DNA from: Paenibacillaceae bacterium GAS479
Lineage (GTDB): Bacteria; Bacillota; Bacilli; Paenibacillales; Paenibacillaceae
DNA: 64,000 nucleotides
NCBI GenBank assembly: GCA_900105225.1
Contig: LT629764.1
Coordinates: 3,802,501 to 3,866,500, forward strand
Direction of reading: 5' to 3'
In this document: positions 1 through 8,152 of the stretch, in pieces
Numbering within the stretch: the first letter of the stretch is position 1
How the letters are laid out: each line of letters opens with the position of its first letter
Translations under genes and position numbers: made by a program
The notes under the pieces: model-generated
Databases searched by the model: none
Told to the model about the DNA's origin: nothing
Seen by the model: only the letters and a program-made list of their open reading frames with translations

Positions 1-1494
1 GAGCTTGCATTCGGATATAATGGCGTTTCCCGGTTGAGCGGTGATAGGGGAGGAGGTGGAGGAAATGGCGAATTCCCAGGCGGAGACTTCCCGAACGGAT
101 TCACGCCTGATGGCTCCATGCAGGGAACTAGAGACAGAGCTCATGCGGGTGCAGGTGCAGGAGGAGGATCGTTGGGCAATGGGGGTGAACTCCCGAGTGG
201 AAGCGTTCCAGGCCAACCGCAGACTGGTAGTGGCACTTCGCCGCTGGATGGAAGTTCCGAGTGGGGTACTCGCAGCGGGGGCTGGGGAACTGCGCCAGCA
301 GGAGGCGGCGGAGGCGGTATGTTCAGCACGGGTACAATTGGGCCGCTCCGTCTTTTTCAGCAGGAGCTGTCTGGACAGGCAAGCTGGCTGCTGCCTTTCG
401 CCTTGCTGTCAGCGCTGGCGCTGCTGTTGTCTTTTAGGTGGCGCAGCATGACTGCGAAACATAAAGAGACGATTTTCTGGCTGGCCTGGCTCGTGCCGGT
501 TGGCGGTTTCTTCAGCATAGCTGGATTTTTTCACCAATATTATCTGATCATGCTTGCACCTCCAATCGCAGCATTGGCAGGGGCTGGGGCAAGCTATATG
601 TGGGCCAAGTACAGGGAAAGCGCAGGCTGGCAAGCCTGGTTGCTGCCTGGTTCTATCGCGGTTACCGCGTTGTTCCAGTGGTTCATTTTGCATTCTTTTG
701 AAAGCACGATTGGCATCGGCTGGTCGATCGCAGTGGCAGGGCTCGGTTTACTGGCAGCGCTTGTTCTTGGTGTGCAGAATGGCCGGGAGCGTAGCGTTGT
801 CAAAGCGGTCGGTCTGATTGGTATGGCAGTGATGCTGATCGGGCCTGCATACTGGTCGGCAACGCCGATCTTGTATGGTCAGAATGCGATGATTCCGGCT
901 GCAGGACCAGCTAGCAGCTTTGGCGGCGGCATGGGACGAATCGCTCTGCAAGGCGTGGGCGGTAGCCAACAAAGCGGCATGGGCATGGAACGCCCTGGTC
1001 AGCAAGGCGGAGTGGGCGGCGATCAGTTGGAAGGAAGGGCTGACAGACTGCCAGGAGAAATGGGGATGTTACCAGGTGATGGAGGCATGGGGCCAGGTCA
1101 AGATCGCGGAAATGCTGGCGTAGATCAAGGGATGCTTGATTATTTGCGGAAAAATCAGTCGACTGAAAATCTGCTGGCAGTTCCGAATTACAATACAGCT
1201 GCGCCTTACATCGTTGATGAGAAGGAGAAGGTTGTCATTTTGCATGGCTTCCAAAATTCAGATCCGGTTTATGATGAGGCGAAGCTAGAGAAGCTTGTTC
1301 GCTCCGGCGCGGTGAAGTATTTCCTAGTTCTCGGAACTGGAAGCAACAGCGATCTGACAGCATGGATCAAGAAGAATGGAAAAGTCATCAACGCCAGCGA
1401 ATATACCACAGGTTCTACCGAACAAACTAAATCCATAAACGGTTCCTTCGGACGAGGTGGTAATGCTGTTCTTTATGAGGTTACTCTTGATTGA
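1..1494 (+). CDS. GT39/PMT-like membrane glycosyltransferase, C-terminal part (5' end outside window)
   Basis: The open frame runs in from the left edge without a start; the first residues read ELAFGYNGVSRL, a signature just before the C-terminal part of bacterial YkcB/ArnT-like GT39 mannosyltransferases. A glycine/methionine-rich loop of about 100 residues follows, then several hydrophobic segments (about nt 400-880) with a FHQYYLIMLAPP motif, a second Gly-rich loop, and a soluble C-terminal domain containing a conserved-looking NYNTAAPYIV stretch. Such enzymes transfer a sugar from a polyprenyl-phosphate donor at the outer face of the membrane. A TTG at 34 is in frame, but the conserved residues upstream of it show it is not the true start. 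Stop TGA at 1492. Family call from motifs; substrate unknown. Confidence 0.8.
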   Translation, partial: ELAFGYNGVSRLSGDRGGGGGNGEFPGGDFPNGFTPDGSMQGTRDRAHAGAGAGGGSLGNGGELPSGSVPGQPQTGSGTSPLDGSSEWGTRSGGWGTAPAGGGGGGMFSTGTIGPLRLFQQELSGQASWLLPFALLSALALLLSFRWRSMTAKHKETIFWLAWLVPVGGFFSIAGFFHQYYLIMLAPPIAALAGAGASYMWAKYRESAGWQAWLLPGSIAVTALFQWFILHSFESTIGIGWSIAVAGLGLLAALVLGVQNGRERSVVKAVGLIGMAVMLIGPAYWSATPILYGQNAMIPAAGPASSFGGGMGRIALQGVGGSQQSGMGMERPGQQGGVGGDQLEGRADRLPGEMGMLPGDGGMGPGQDRGNAGVDQGMLDYLRKNQSTENLLAVPNYNTAAPYIVDEKEKVVILHGFQNSDPVYDEAKLEKLVRSGAVKYFLVLGTGSNSDLTAWIKKNGKVINASEYTTGSTEQTKSINGSFGRGGNAVLYEVTLD

Positions 1495-1867
1495 AATGGT
1501 AAAAAAGATAATGGTATCCAACGGAACTGAGTAAGATGAAGCTATACCTTTTCCGCCGCCCAGAACTCTCCAGAATTAGGGGGTCGAACCGCGCTAAAAA
1601 CGGCTCCGGCGAGCAAAGCAAGTAGTCCAAGTTACTTGAACGCGTCAAAAGCGGCTCAGGCGAGCAAAGCAAGTAGTCCAAGTTACTTGAACGCGTCAAA
1701 AGCGGCTCCGGCGAGCAAAGCAAGTAGTCCAAGCTACTTGAGTGCGTCAAAAGCGGCTCCGGCGAGCAAAGCAAGTAGTCCAAGTTACTTGAATGCGTCA
1801 AAAGCGGCTCCGGCGAGCAAAGCAAGTAGTCCAAGCTACTTGAGTGCGTCAAAAACGGCGACGACGC
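1495..1867. other. Intergenic stretch filled mainly by a 51-bp tandem repeat
   Basis: 373 bp between the GT39 gene and the relic gene. The first 100 bases show nothing recognisable; the rest is the tandem array described separately. Frames open across the array on both strands only because the period is 51 bp (17 codons) and lacks stops; neither has a ribosome binding site, so I call no protein here. Confidence 0.7.
1601..1860. repeat. 51-bp tandem repeat, five copies plus a partial sixth
   Basis: The word CGGCTC (CGGCGA in the last copy) recurs at 1601, 1652, 1703, 1754, 1805 and 1856, a strict 51-bp period. Each complete unit contains two short inverted repeats: GCTC-4 nt-GAGC, and CAAGTAG-TCCAAG-CTACTTG, in which some copies have T for the pairing C and would keep a G-U pair in RNA. 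There are no unique spacers between units, so it is a tandem minisatellite, not a CRISPR array. Confidence 0.9.
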
Positions 1868-2204
1868 TCAAAGCTCCTTTTTACCTAGGATATTGAGGGC
1901 TTGCTCATACTTGGCCTTTAGCTCAGCAACACGCGTGGTATCGTCAATCCAATCAATAATTGTAGGGATCGTGCCGTGGCCGACTTTCGCCTGATACTCC
2001 TTCACTCCGTTTCGAATGGTCTTGAGAGACACATTGCATTTGCGGGCAAGGACGCCGCTTTTTTATTACCTCCAGGGCGTCCTGCTCCACCCTTTTCCGA
2101 AATCCTTCACATATTAAGAGGGATTCCTTCAGTAGCTTCTCTGATGAAAGAACTTGACGGATGATTGTATCATCGGGTATATTTACTTTATTGAATAAAA
2201 GCAC
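1868..2204 (-). pseudogene. Small unrecognised gene broken by a one-base frameshift
   Basis: Reading the minus strand from a GTG at 2204, a plausible protein runs to VIKK at an A6 run (T6 on the plus strand, 2059-2064). In frame it then ends quickly, but the next frame continues as a natural-looking helical sequence (SGVLARKCNVSLKTIRNGVK, then a WIDDTTRVAELKAKYEQAL-like tail) to a TGA at 1868. Adding one A to the run restores a single protein of about 110 residues with a possible helix-turn-helix (NVSLKTIRNGVKEY). Family not recognised. It could be a decayed gene, a sequencing error at a homopolymer, or slippage. Confidence 0.55.
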
Positions 2205-2364
2205 AAAAGCATAGAAGCTTAAAAGCGAACAAGCACGAAAGCACTTTTTTCAATACTGTCTCATTCATTTACGCTGTCATATCATAAGCATCGCCACATT
2301 CATAACATGGTTTCATTAACAACATCAAAGAAAGCTTCCATTAGCCCAAAGGAGAGTGCAATTA

Positions 2365-3426
2365 ATGATAGTCATTACTCAGCCTACAGTTACCGACGAG
2401 CGGATCGCCGAAATCGTCTCTCATATCGAACGCGCGGGAGTAACCGCTCATGTATCAAGAGGTACGGATCGTACCGTTATCGGAATTATCGGCAAGGCAG
2501 AGCCTACGCTCGCCGAGCATCTTCGTCAACTTAAGGGTGTCGAGAACGTCATTAAGATTTCTAAGTCCTACAAGCTGGCTAGCCGAGATTTTCACCCTGA
2601 AGATACGATTATCGACATCAAAGGCGTGCAGATCGGCGGCAGCAATCTGGTCGTCATGGGCGGGCCATGCGCTGTTGAGTCTGCGGAACAGATCGATGAA
2701 ATTGCTCGCCTAGTCAAGGCGGCTGGCGGACAGGTGCTGCGAGGCGGCGCGTTTAAACCTCGCACAGGGCCGTACAGCTTCCAAGGCGTTGGCGTAGAGG
2801 GACTTGAGATCATGCGCGAAGCGGGAGAAAAGCATGGCCTGCTGACGATCACAGAGGTTATGACGCCTGAGTATGTGGATATTTGCGCAGAGCATGCGGA
2901 TATTTTGCAGGTAGGAACGCGCAATATGCAAAACTTCGATCTCCTGCGCAAGCTCGGTACAATCCAGACTCCTGTTTTGCTCAAGCGCGGCTTTAGCAGC
3001 ACATATGACGAATTCCTCAATGCAGCCGAATACATTCTTGCTGGCGGTAATCCGAATGTAATGCTCTGCGAGCGCGGAATCCGTACTTTCGAGACGTACA
3101 CTCGCAATACGCTCGATCTGTCGGCAATTCCAGTGCTGCAAGGACTTAGCCATTTGCCAGTCATCTCCGATCCAAGTCACGGTACGGGAAGACGCGAGCT
3201 CGTTGAGCCAATGACCAAAGCATCCGTGGCGGCAGGAGCGAATGGTTTGATTATCGAAATGCATACCGATCCGGACAATTCCATGACAGGTGATGGCGTT
3301 CAATCGCTGTTCCCGGATCAGTTCGCCAACCTGCTCAAGGATTTGGAGAAGCTGGCTCCGATCGTCGGTAAGAAATTTGACACGAAAAAAGAGCAGGCGG
3401 AGGCTTTTGCCGTCTGGAAACGTTAA
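2365..3426 (+). CDS. aroF: 3-deoxy-7-phosphoheptulonate (DAHP) synthase
   Basis: First step of the shikimate pathway: phosphoenolpyruvate plus erythrose-4-phosphate to DAHP, in the cytoplasm. The 353-residue protein has an N-terminal ferredoxin-like regulatory domain (about 1-75) followed by the type I beta DAHP synthase barrel: GGPCAVES (about 99-106), GGAFKPRTGPYSFQG (about 127-141), LLKRG, DPSHGTG and a C-terminal IEMHTDP...GDGVQ metal/substrate motif. ATG 2365 is chosen because AAAGGAGAG (2348-2355) lies 9 nt upstream; the in-frame GTG at 2356 touches that site. No chorismate mutase domain is fused. A hairpin at 3524-3567 probably ends the transcript. Confidence 0.95.
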   Translation: MIVITQPTVTDERIAEIVSHIERAGVTAHVSRGTDRTVIGIIGKAEPTLAEHLRQLKGVENVIKISKSYKLASRDFHPEDTIIDIKGVQIGGSNLVVMGGPCAVESAEQIDEIARLVKAAGGQVLRGGAFKPRTGPYSFQGVGVEGLEIMREAGEKHGLLTITEVMTPEYVDICAEHADILQVGTRNMQNFDLLRKLGTIQTPVLLKRGFSSTYDEFLNAAEYILAGGNPNVMLCERGIRTFETYTRNTLDLSAIPVLQGLSHLPVISDPSHGTGRRELVEPMTKASVAAGANGLIIEMHTDPDNSMTGDGVQSLFPDQFANLLKDLEKLAPIVGKKFDTKKEQAEAFAVWKR

Positions 3427-3523
3427 AAAGCATCGATTCAGGAGAGAGAAAGTAAACGCTTTCGTATAATTATGTAAGCTTACGTATACCGACAGTATAA
3501 ACTTACTCATACAAACGTTCGTA

Positions 3524-3567
3524 AAACATCCGTAAATCCTTTTTTTATCAAGGATTTACGGATGTTT
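3524..3567. terminator. Hairpin terminator after aroF
   Basis: AAACATCCGTAAATCCTT (3524-3541) pairs perfectly with its inverse (3550-3567) around an 8-nt loop. There is no strong T-run on the plus side and a TTTT on the minus side, so termination strength is uncertain. Confidence 0.6.
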
Positions 3568-3608
3568 GCGTTTGAAGCGGCATTCAAAGATGAATATTAT
3601 ATAAATGT

Positions 3609-3625
3609 TGTGAGTAATGCTTACA
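3609..3625. promoter_or_regulatory. GlnR/TnrA-type nitrogen-control box upstream of glnA
   Basis: TGTGAGTAATGCTTACA fits the known TGTNA-N7-TNACA consensus at every defined position. It sits about 29 bp upstream of the -35 element of the glnA promoter. GlnR in Bacillota represses or activates from such sites according to nitrogen status; binding here is inferred. Confidence 0.75.
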
Positions 3626-3653
3626 CTTGTTTCAAAAATACCTGACATAGCTA

Positions 3654-3682
3654 TTGACGGTGTCATGTCGGAGTTTTATAAT
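3654..3682 (+). promoter_or_regulatory. Sigma-A promoter of glnA
   Basis: TTGACG (3654-3659), a 17-bp spacer and a perfect TATAAT (3677-3682), 79 bp ahead of the glnA start. Near-consensus spacing and sequence. Confidence 0.8.
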
Positions 3683-3760
3683 TACTTCAAGGTTCAGGGT
3701 TAAAGTTGAACAATTATGGTCTCAATCAATGCTAACGTTCGGAAATGGAGGAAATTTCAG

Positions 3761-5185
3761 ATGTCAGTTCAAGGTGTATTGGACAAAATCAAAGAAAATA
3801 ACATCCAGTTTGTCGATTTCCGTTTTGTGGATCTTGCCGGTCGTGCTCATCACATCACCCTTCCTGCGACGGAAGTGGATGGTGACACGTTCGTAAACGG
3901 TGTCGCTTTTGACGGCTCCTCGATCCATGGTTTCCGCGGCATCGAAGAATCCGACATGGTCATGATGCCCGATACGGAGTCGGTATTCGTAGATCCTTTC
4001 ACCGACCACCCGACTTTGAACATCATGTGCAACATTCACACGCCGGACGGCGAACGCTATGATCGCGATCCGCGCAGCATCGCCCAGAAGGCGGAAGAAT
4101 ACCTCCAAACCTCCGGCGTTGGCACGACAGCATTCTTCGCACCTGAGTCCGAGTTCTTCATCTTTGACGACGTGCGTTATGAAAGCTCCATGAATACCTC
4201 CTTCTTCTCGGTTGATTCCGAAGAAGCAGCTTGGAACACTGGCCGCAAGGAAGAGGGCGGCAACCTCGGTTTCAAAATCGGCGTTAAAGGCGGTTATGTT
4301 CCGGTTGCTCCAGTTGATTCCCAACAAGATATCCGCAGTGAAATGTGCCGCCTGATGCAAGAAGCAGGCCTGCGCATCGAGCGTCATCACCACGAAGTGG
4401 CGACTGCTGGACAAGCGGAGATCAACTTCCGTTTTGACACACTGACCAAAACAGCTGACAACTTGATGCTTTACAAATATATTGTGCATAACACAGCTCG
4501 CCAGTACGGCAAAGTAGCTACGTTCATGCCAAAACCACTTTTCGGTGACAATGGCAGCGGTATGCACGTTCATCAATCCATCTTTAACGGCGACAGCCCG
4601 CTGTTCTTCGAAAAAGGCGGCTATGCTAACCTGAGCCAAATGGCTCTGCATTACATCGGCGGAATTCTGCATCACGCTCCAGCGCTGATCGCACTGACGA
4701 ACCCGAGCACGAACTCGTTCAAACGTCTGGTTCCAGGCTATGAAGCTCCAGTTAACCTGGTGTTCTCCAAAGGCAACCGTTCCGCAGCCGTTCGGATTCC
4801 AGTTGCAGCGGTTACGCCAAAAGGCTGCCGCATCGAGTTCCGTACTCCGGACTCCACGGCTAACCCTTACCTGTCGTTCGCAGCAATGCTGCTGGCTGGC
4901 CTTGATGGCATCCAACGCAAAATCGATCCTACAGCTCTCGGTTACGGCCCGTACGACAAAAACATCTACGAGCTGTCCGATGCAGAGAAACAAGAAATCC
5001 GCAGCGTTCCTGGAACGCTTGACGAAGCTCTCGATGCTCTGGAAGCTGACTCCGCATTCCTTACCGAAAGCGGCGTATTCAGCCAAGACTTCATCGACAA
5101 CTACGTTGCATTCAAGCGCACAGAAGCTAAAGCCGTTGCTATCCGTGTGCATCCACACGAGTACGGTCTCTACTTCGACTGCTAA
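3761..5185 (+). CDS. glnA: Glutamine synthetase, type I (GSI-beta-like)
   Basis: ATP-dependent synthesis of glutamine from glutamate and ammonia. The 474-residue protein has the beta-grasp N-domain with DGSSI (51-55), the EFFIFDD metal-site segment (131-137), HHHEVATAGQ (209-218), GSGMHVHQS, NPSTNSFKRLVPGYEAP (314-330) and RIEFRTPD. It contains the extra segment (about 140-175, AAWNTGRKEEGGNLG) and the NIYEL tail (Tyr403) that mark the longer GSI-beta form of proteobacteria and cyanobacteria; the usual Bacillus enzyme is the shorter GSI-alpha form of about 444 residues. ATG 3761 follows TGGAGG with 9-nt spacing; an in-frame ATG at 3716 lacks a site. Preceded by a GlnR-type box, followed by a good terminator. 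No adjacent glnR. Confidence 0.95.
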   Translation: MSVQGVLDKIKENNIQFVDFRFVDLAGRAHHITLPATEVDGDTFVNGVAFDGSSIHGFRGIEESDMVMMPDTESVFVDPFTDHPTLNIMCNIHTPDGERYDRDPRSIAQKAEEYLQTSGVGTTAFFAPESEFFIFDDVRYESSMNTSFFSVDSEEAAWNTGRKEEGGNLGFKIGVKGGYVPVAPVDSQQDIRSEMCRLMQEAGLRIERHHHEVATAGQAEINFRFDTLTKTADNLMLYKYIVHNTARQYGKVATFMPKPLFGDNGSGMHVHQSIFNGDSPLFFEKGGYANLSQMALHYIGGILHHAPALIALTNPSTNSFKRLVPGYEAPVNLVFSKGNRSAAVRIPVAAVTPKGCRIEFRTPDSTANPYLSFAAMLLAGLDGIQRKIDPTALGYGPYDKNIYELSDAEKQEIRSVPGTLDEALDALEADSAFLTESGVFSQDFIDNYVAFKRTEAKAVAIRVHPHEYGLYFDC

Positions 5186-5213
5186 TCCATACCTGCACTC
5201 ATCTCTTTTTACC

Positions 5214-5243
5214 ACAAGGCTCCCATTTAGGGAGCCTTGTTTT
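5214..5243 (+). terminator. Intrinsic terminator of glnA
   Basis: ACAAGGCTCCC (5214-5224), a 5-nt loop, the complementary arm (5230-5240), then TTTT; 28 bp past the stop. Confidence 0.9.
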
Positions 5244-5360
5244 ATATCGTCTGCCCTAAGAGGGTTGAATGGATTGAATTTGGTGTCGAACAGCTCAATA
5301 AATCATCTAAATCCGAATAATTTTTATTTAACCTAAGATAAGTATTCGTGTAATTGTCAC

Positions 5361-5389
5361 TTGATGGAATGGAGCAAACTTGGTAAGAT
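5361..5389 (+). promoter_or_regulatory. Probable sigma-A promoter of serC
   Basis: TTGATG (5361-5366), 17 bp, TAAGAT (5384-5389), about 57 bp upstream of the serC start. Confidence 0.5.
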
Positions 5390-5445
5390 ACTTTTAACTT
5401 TACTGGAGCGTATCGTTCAAGCGACAGAGACTGGGGTGCTAGATC

Positions 5446-6534
5446 GTGACGAAGAGAGCGTACAATTTCAATGCCGGACCGGCAGCGTTGCCGCTGGAAG
5501 TGCTGCAGCAGGCCGAGAAGGAGTTTGTCGACTACAAGGGTGCAGGCATGTCCATTATGGAGATGTCCCATCGCAGCAAGCTGTTCGAGGGCGTGAATGA
5601 CGAAGCCGAGCAACTGGCGCGCGAGCTGCTTCAAGTACCGGATGATTACAGCATCATGCTGCTGCAAGGCGGCGCGAGCACCCAGTTCGCCATGGTGCCA
5701 ATGAATCTGCTGTCTGCCGGTAAAACCGCAGCTTATGTGAACAGCGGCAGCTGGGCCAAAAAAGCAATCAAGGAAGCAAAGCTGATTGGGGAAACTCGCA
5801 TTGTGGCATCGGCGGAGGAATCCCGTTTCACGGCTATGCCGAACTTGTCTGCACTTGATTTGTCAGAAGATACGGCGTACTTGCATCTCACTTCCAACGA
5901 AACGATCGAGGGAACACAGTTGGCAGCTTTCCCGGATACCGGCAATGTGCCGCTTATTGCCGACATGTCCAGCGACATCATGTCTCGTCCACTCAACGTA
6001 AGTCAGTTCGGGATGATCTATGCCGGCGCGCAAAAGAATCTTGGACCTTCGGGCGCGACGATTGTCATTGCCCGCAATGAGCTGATCAGTTCGAGTCCGG
6101 CAGGCGTTCCGACAATGCTGCGCTATGATACCCATGCCAAGTCCAAGTCTCTCTATAATACACCGCCATCTTTCGCTGTATATATGGTAGGACTTGTGCT
6201 GAATTGGATCAAAGGCAAAGGTGGTCTAGCCGCAGTTGAGCAGCTTAACCGCACGAAAACGGGCTTGATCTACGGCGCTATCGATGAAAGCGGTGGGTTC
6301 TATCGCGGTGTTGCCCAGGCTGAGAGCCGCTCGCTGATGAACATTACGTTCCGCCTCCAATCCGAGGAACTTGAGAAGCTCTTCATCAAGGGGACGGAGG
6401 AGCATGGTTTTGTCGGCCTGAAAGGCCATCGTGATGTTGGCGGACTGCGTGCTTCCACCTACAACGCTGTGCCGCTTGAAAGCTGCCAAGCTCTGGCCGA
6501 CTTTATGAAGGAATTCCAACGTACGCACGGTTGA
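5446..6534 (+). CDS. serC: Phosphoserine aminotransferase
   Basis: PLP enzyme converting 3-phosphohydroxypyruvate and glutamate to O-phospho-L-serine and 2-oxoglutarate; class V aminotransferase fold, 362 residues, full length. Recognised from the N-terminus (YNFNAGPAALP), GGAS-TQFAMVPMNL, the SGSWAKKA segment, DMSSD and the PLP-lysine motif GAQKNLGPSG. The frame opens with a GTG at 5446; its ribosome binding site is weak (GGGG at 5433). It stands alone between glnA and a convergent regulator. Its product is the substrate expected for the SbnA-like enzyme at 37.4 kb, though nothing links the two genetically here. Confidence 0.95.
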   Translation: MTKRAYNFNAGPAALPLEVLQQAEKEFVDYKGAGMSIMEMSHRSKLFEGVNDEAEQLARELLQVPDDYSIMLLQGGASTQFAMVPMNLLSAGKTAAYVNSGSWAKKAIKEAKLIGETRIVASAEESRFTAMPNLSALDLSEDTAYLHLTSNETIEGTQLAAFPDTGNVPLIADMSSDIMSRPLNVSQFGMIYAGAQKNLGPSGATIVIARNELISSSPAGVPTMLRYDTHAKSKSLYNTPPSFAVYMVGLVLNWIKGKGGLAAVEQLNRTKTGLIYGAIDESGGFYRGVAQAESRSLMNITFRLQSEELEKLFIKGTEEHGFVGLKGHRDVGGLRASTYNAVPLESCQALADFMKEFQRTHG

Positions 6535-6589
6535 TTGGGAGCTTCATTGGCTTAAGCTTTTAACTTTTGCTAGACAAGGCCATTAACAA

Positions 6590-6636
6590 GCAGCAACGCC
6601 CTTGCCGGACTTTAATCCCGGCAAGGGCGTTGCTGC
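6590..6636. terminator. Bidirectional terminator between serC and the OmpR-type regulator
   Basis: A 19-bp perfect GC-rich stem (6590-6608 with 6618-6636) around a 9-nt loop lies between the two convergent stops. Confidence 0.75.
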
Positions 6637-6651
6637 TGCAATGGGCTGCTG

Positions 6652-7374
6652 TTAGGCTAATGCGGTCTGATCCTTGGGATTGGGACCTGTGAGCTTGTAT
6701 CCGACGTTGCGGACCGTCATAATGTATTCGGGGGAACGGGCGCTGCGCTCGATTTTATCCCGAAGATGGCTGATATGCACATCGACAATGCGGGTGTCTC
6801 CGAGGAAATGATAATCCCATACTCCTTGCAGTAACTGCTGGCGGCTCAGCACTTTTCCACGGTGGCGGCAAAGGAACACGAGCAGCTCGAACTCCTTCGG
6901 GGTAAGTTCGACAAGCTCTCCATGCTGATGAACCTCCCGAGTGCCAAGATCGACCTGCAAAGGACCGAAGTCATAACGGGCTTCATCAATTACACCGGGA
7001 TAGTCTTGTATCCGCCGGAAAATAGCCGAGATTCGGGAGATCAGCTCTTGCGGGCTGAAGGGCTTGGTCATATAGTCATCGGCGCCATTGTCCAAGCCAG
7101 CGATGCGGTCTGTCACATCCTGCATGGCGGTGAGCATTACGATTGGAACGACATTGCCTCTGCGGCGCAGCTCACGACAAACCTCAATTCCGTCCATTTT
7201 GGGCAGCATCAAATCAAGCACGATCAAGTCCGGGCGGAATGGCTTAAGCATATCAAAAACGGCCATGCCGTCATGCACGGAGCGGACCTCGTAACCGGCA
7301 AGGTTCAGGTTGAATTCGAGAAGCATTGAGATTGAAGGCTCGTCGTCAACGATGAGAACTTTTTTTTTCGTCAT
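6652..7374 (-). CDS. OmpR/PhoB-family response regulator, orphan
   Basis: 240 residues. The receiver domain has the acidic pair D10-D11, phospho-acceptor D54 (LIVLDLMLPKMDG), T82 and K104 (MTKPFSP). The C-terminal winged-helix DNA-binding domain (about 135-232) includes LTPKEFELLVFL, VLSRQQLL, VDVHISHLRDKIE and VRNVGYKL. It most resembles PhoP/YycF-type activators or repressors. No histidine kinase gene follows it; the next gene (trmL) is divergent, so its partner is encoded elsewhere or it works alone. Start ATG 7374; an AAGGAGACCG sequence precedes it on the minus strand. Confidence 0.9.
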   Translation of the reverse strand: MTKKKVLIVDDEPSISMLLEFNLNLAGYEVRSVHDGMAVFDMLKPFRPDLIVLDLMLPKMDGIEVCRELRRRGNVVPIVMLTAMQDVTDRIAGLDNGADDYMTKPFSPQELISRISAIFRRIQDYPGVIDEARYDFGPLQVDLGTREVHQHGELVELTPKEFELLVFLCRHRGKVLSRQQLLQGVWDYHFLGDTRIVDVHISHLRDKIERSARSPEYIMTVRNVGYKLTGPNPKDQTALA

Positions 7375-7489
7375 GCTGTTCGGTCTCCTTTTCCCGCGTC
7401 TTGATGAAAGTATATCGCGCTACCATACGAACGGAATTAATTTTGCGTAAAAGGAATGTAAAGTAATGCAGAAAGGCAGGAAATAATTT

Positions 7490-7954
7490 ATGGCGTTTCA
7501 TATTGTGCTGGTCGAGCCCGAAATACCCGCGAACACGGGCAATATTGCTCGTACTTGTGCGGCTACAGGAGCCCATTTGCATCTGGTGAGGCCGCTCGGA
7601 TTTAACACAGATGACCGAACCTTAAAGCGTGCCGGGCTAGATTACTGGCATGCCGTTAAAGTTCATTATTATGACTCCTTCCAGGAAGTCAGGGATAGTT
7701 TCCCGGAGGGACGATTTTTCTTCGCAAGCACCAAAGCTCATAACCGTTACGACTCGGTCGCTTATCGCGATGGAGATCTGCTAGTGTTCGGTAAAGAAAC
7801 GAAGGGGCTGCCGCCTGAGCTAATAGAAGCCAATCCCTCTGCGGCTATACGTTTGCCAATGACCGGTGATGTCCGTTCCATGAATTTATCCAATTCGGCT
7901 GCGGTAATTCTGTTTGAAGCGCTGAGGCAAAACGGTTTTTCCGGTTTGGAATAA
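7490..7954 (+). CDS. trmL: tRNA (cytidine/uridine-34 2'-O)-methyltransferase
   Basis: SPOUT-fold enzyme that 2'-O-methylates the wobble base of certain leucine tRNAs using S-adenosylmethionine. 154 residues, the usual size of the YibK/CspR group, without extra RNA-binding domains. Motifs seen: IVLVEPEIPANTGNIARTC at the N-terminus, FGKETKGLP in the middle and IRLPM...RSMNLSNSAAVI at the C-terminal trefoil knot. Start ATG 7490 behind GGCAGGAA. Divergent from the response regulator, 115 bp apart. Confidence 0.92.
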   Translation: MAFHIVLVEPEIPANTGNIARTCAATGAHLHLVRPLGFNTDDRTLKRAGLDYWHAVKVHYYDSFQEVRDSFPEGRFFFASTKAHNRYDSVAYRDGDLLVFGKETKGLPPELIEANPSAAIRLPMTGDVRSMNLSNSAAVILFEALRQNGFSGLE

Positions 7955-8152
7955 CCTTTCTTTTCAATCTAGGAAATTGCCCTATGTTATTAATGTAAAC
8001 TTGGACTATTCTAAGAAAATCCCGAATGGGGAAGGAATCCTCATGCGGAAAGCGAACATCACTAGAATAAACATCCATTAGCCCTGTGACAATTATGTCC
8101 GCCGAGGGTTGGTTGTGACTAGATTTTCAGACATAAGGAGAGAAATACAACC

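Larger units (their letters stand above)
3427..3760. other. aroF-glnA intergenic region: terminator, GlnR/TnrA box and glnA promoter
   Basis: 334 bp holding, in order, a long hairpin (3524-3567), a 17-bp GlnR/TnrA-type box (3609-3625), a consensus vegetative promoter (3654-3682) and the glnA leader. No small gene with a convincing ribosome binding site is visible. Confidence 0.8.

Noticed and set aside
1601-1860. CRISPR array
   Set aside because: Units abut directly with no variable spacers, and no cas genes are present.
1481-1896. Repeat proteins (17-residue units) on both strands over the 51-bp array
   Set aside because: No ribosome binding site on either strand; the open frames follow simply from a stop-free unit whose length is a multiple of three.
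3764-5215. A 483-codon open frame antisense to glnA
   Set aside because: It lies entirely over a certain glnA gene, lacks a ribosome binding site and gives a protein with no recognisable pattern; it reflects codon bias of glnA.
5244-5445. Riboswitch or T-box upstream of serC
   Set aside because: No recognisable aptamer or T-box motif and no terminator before the start; a normal promoter is visible.
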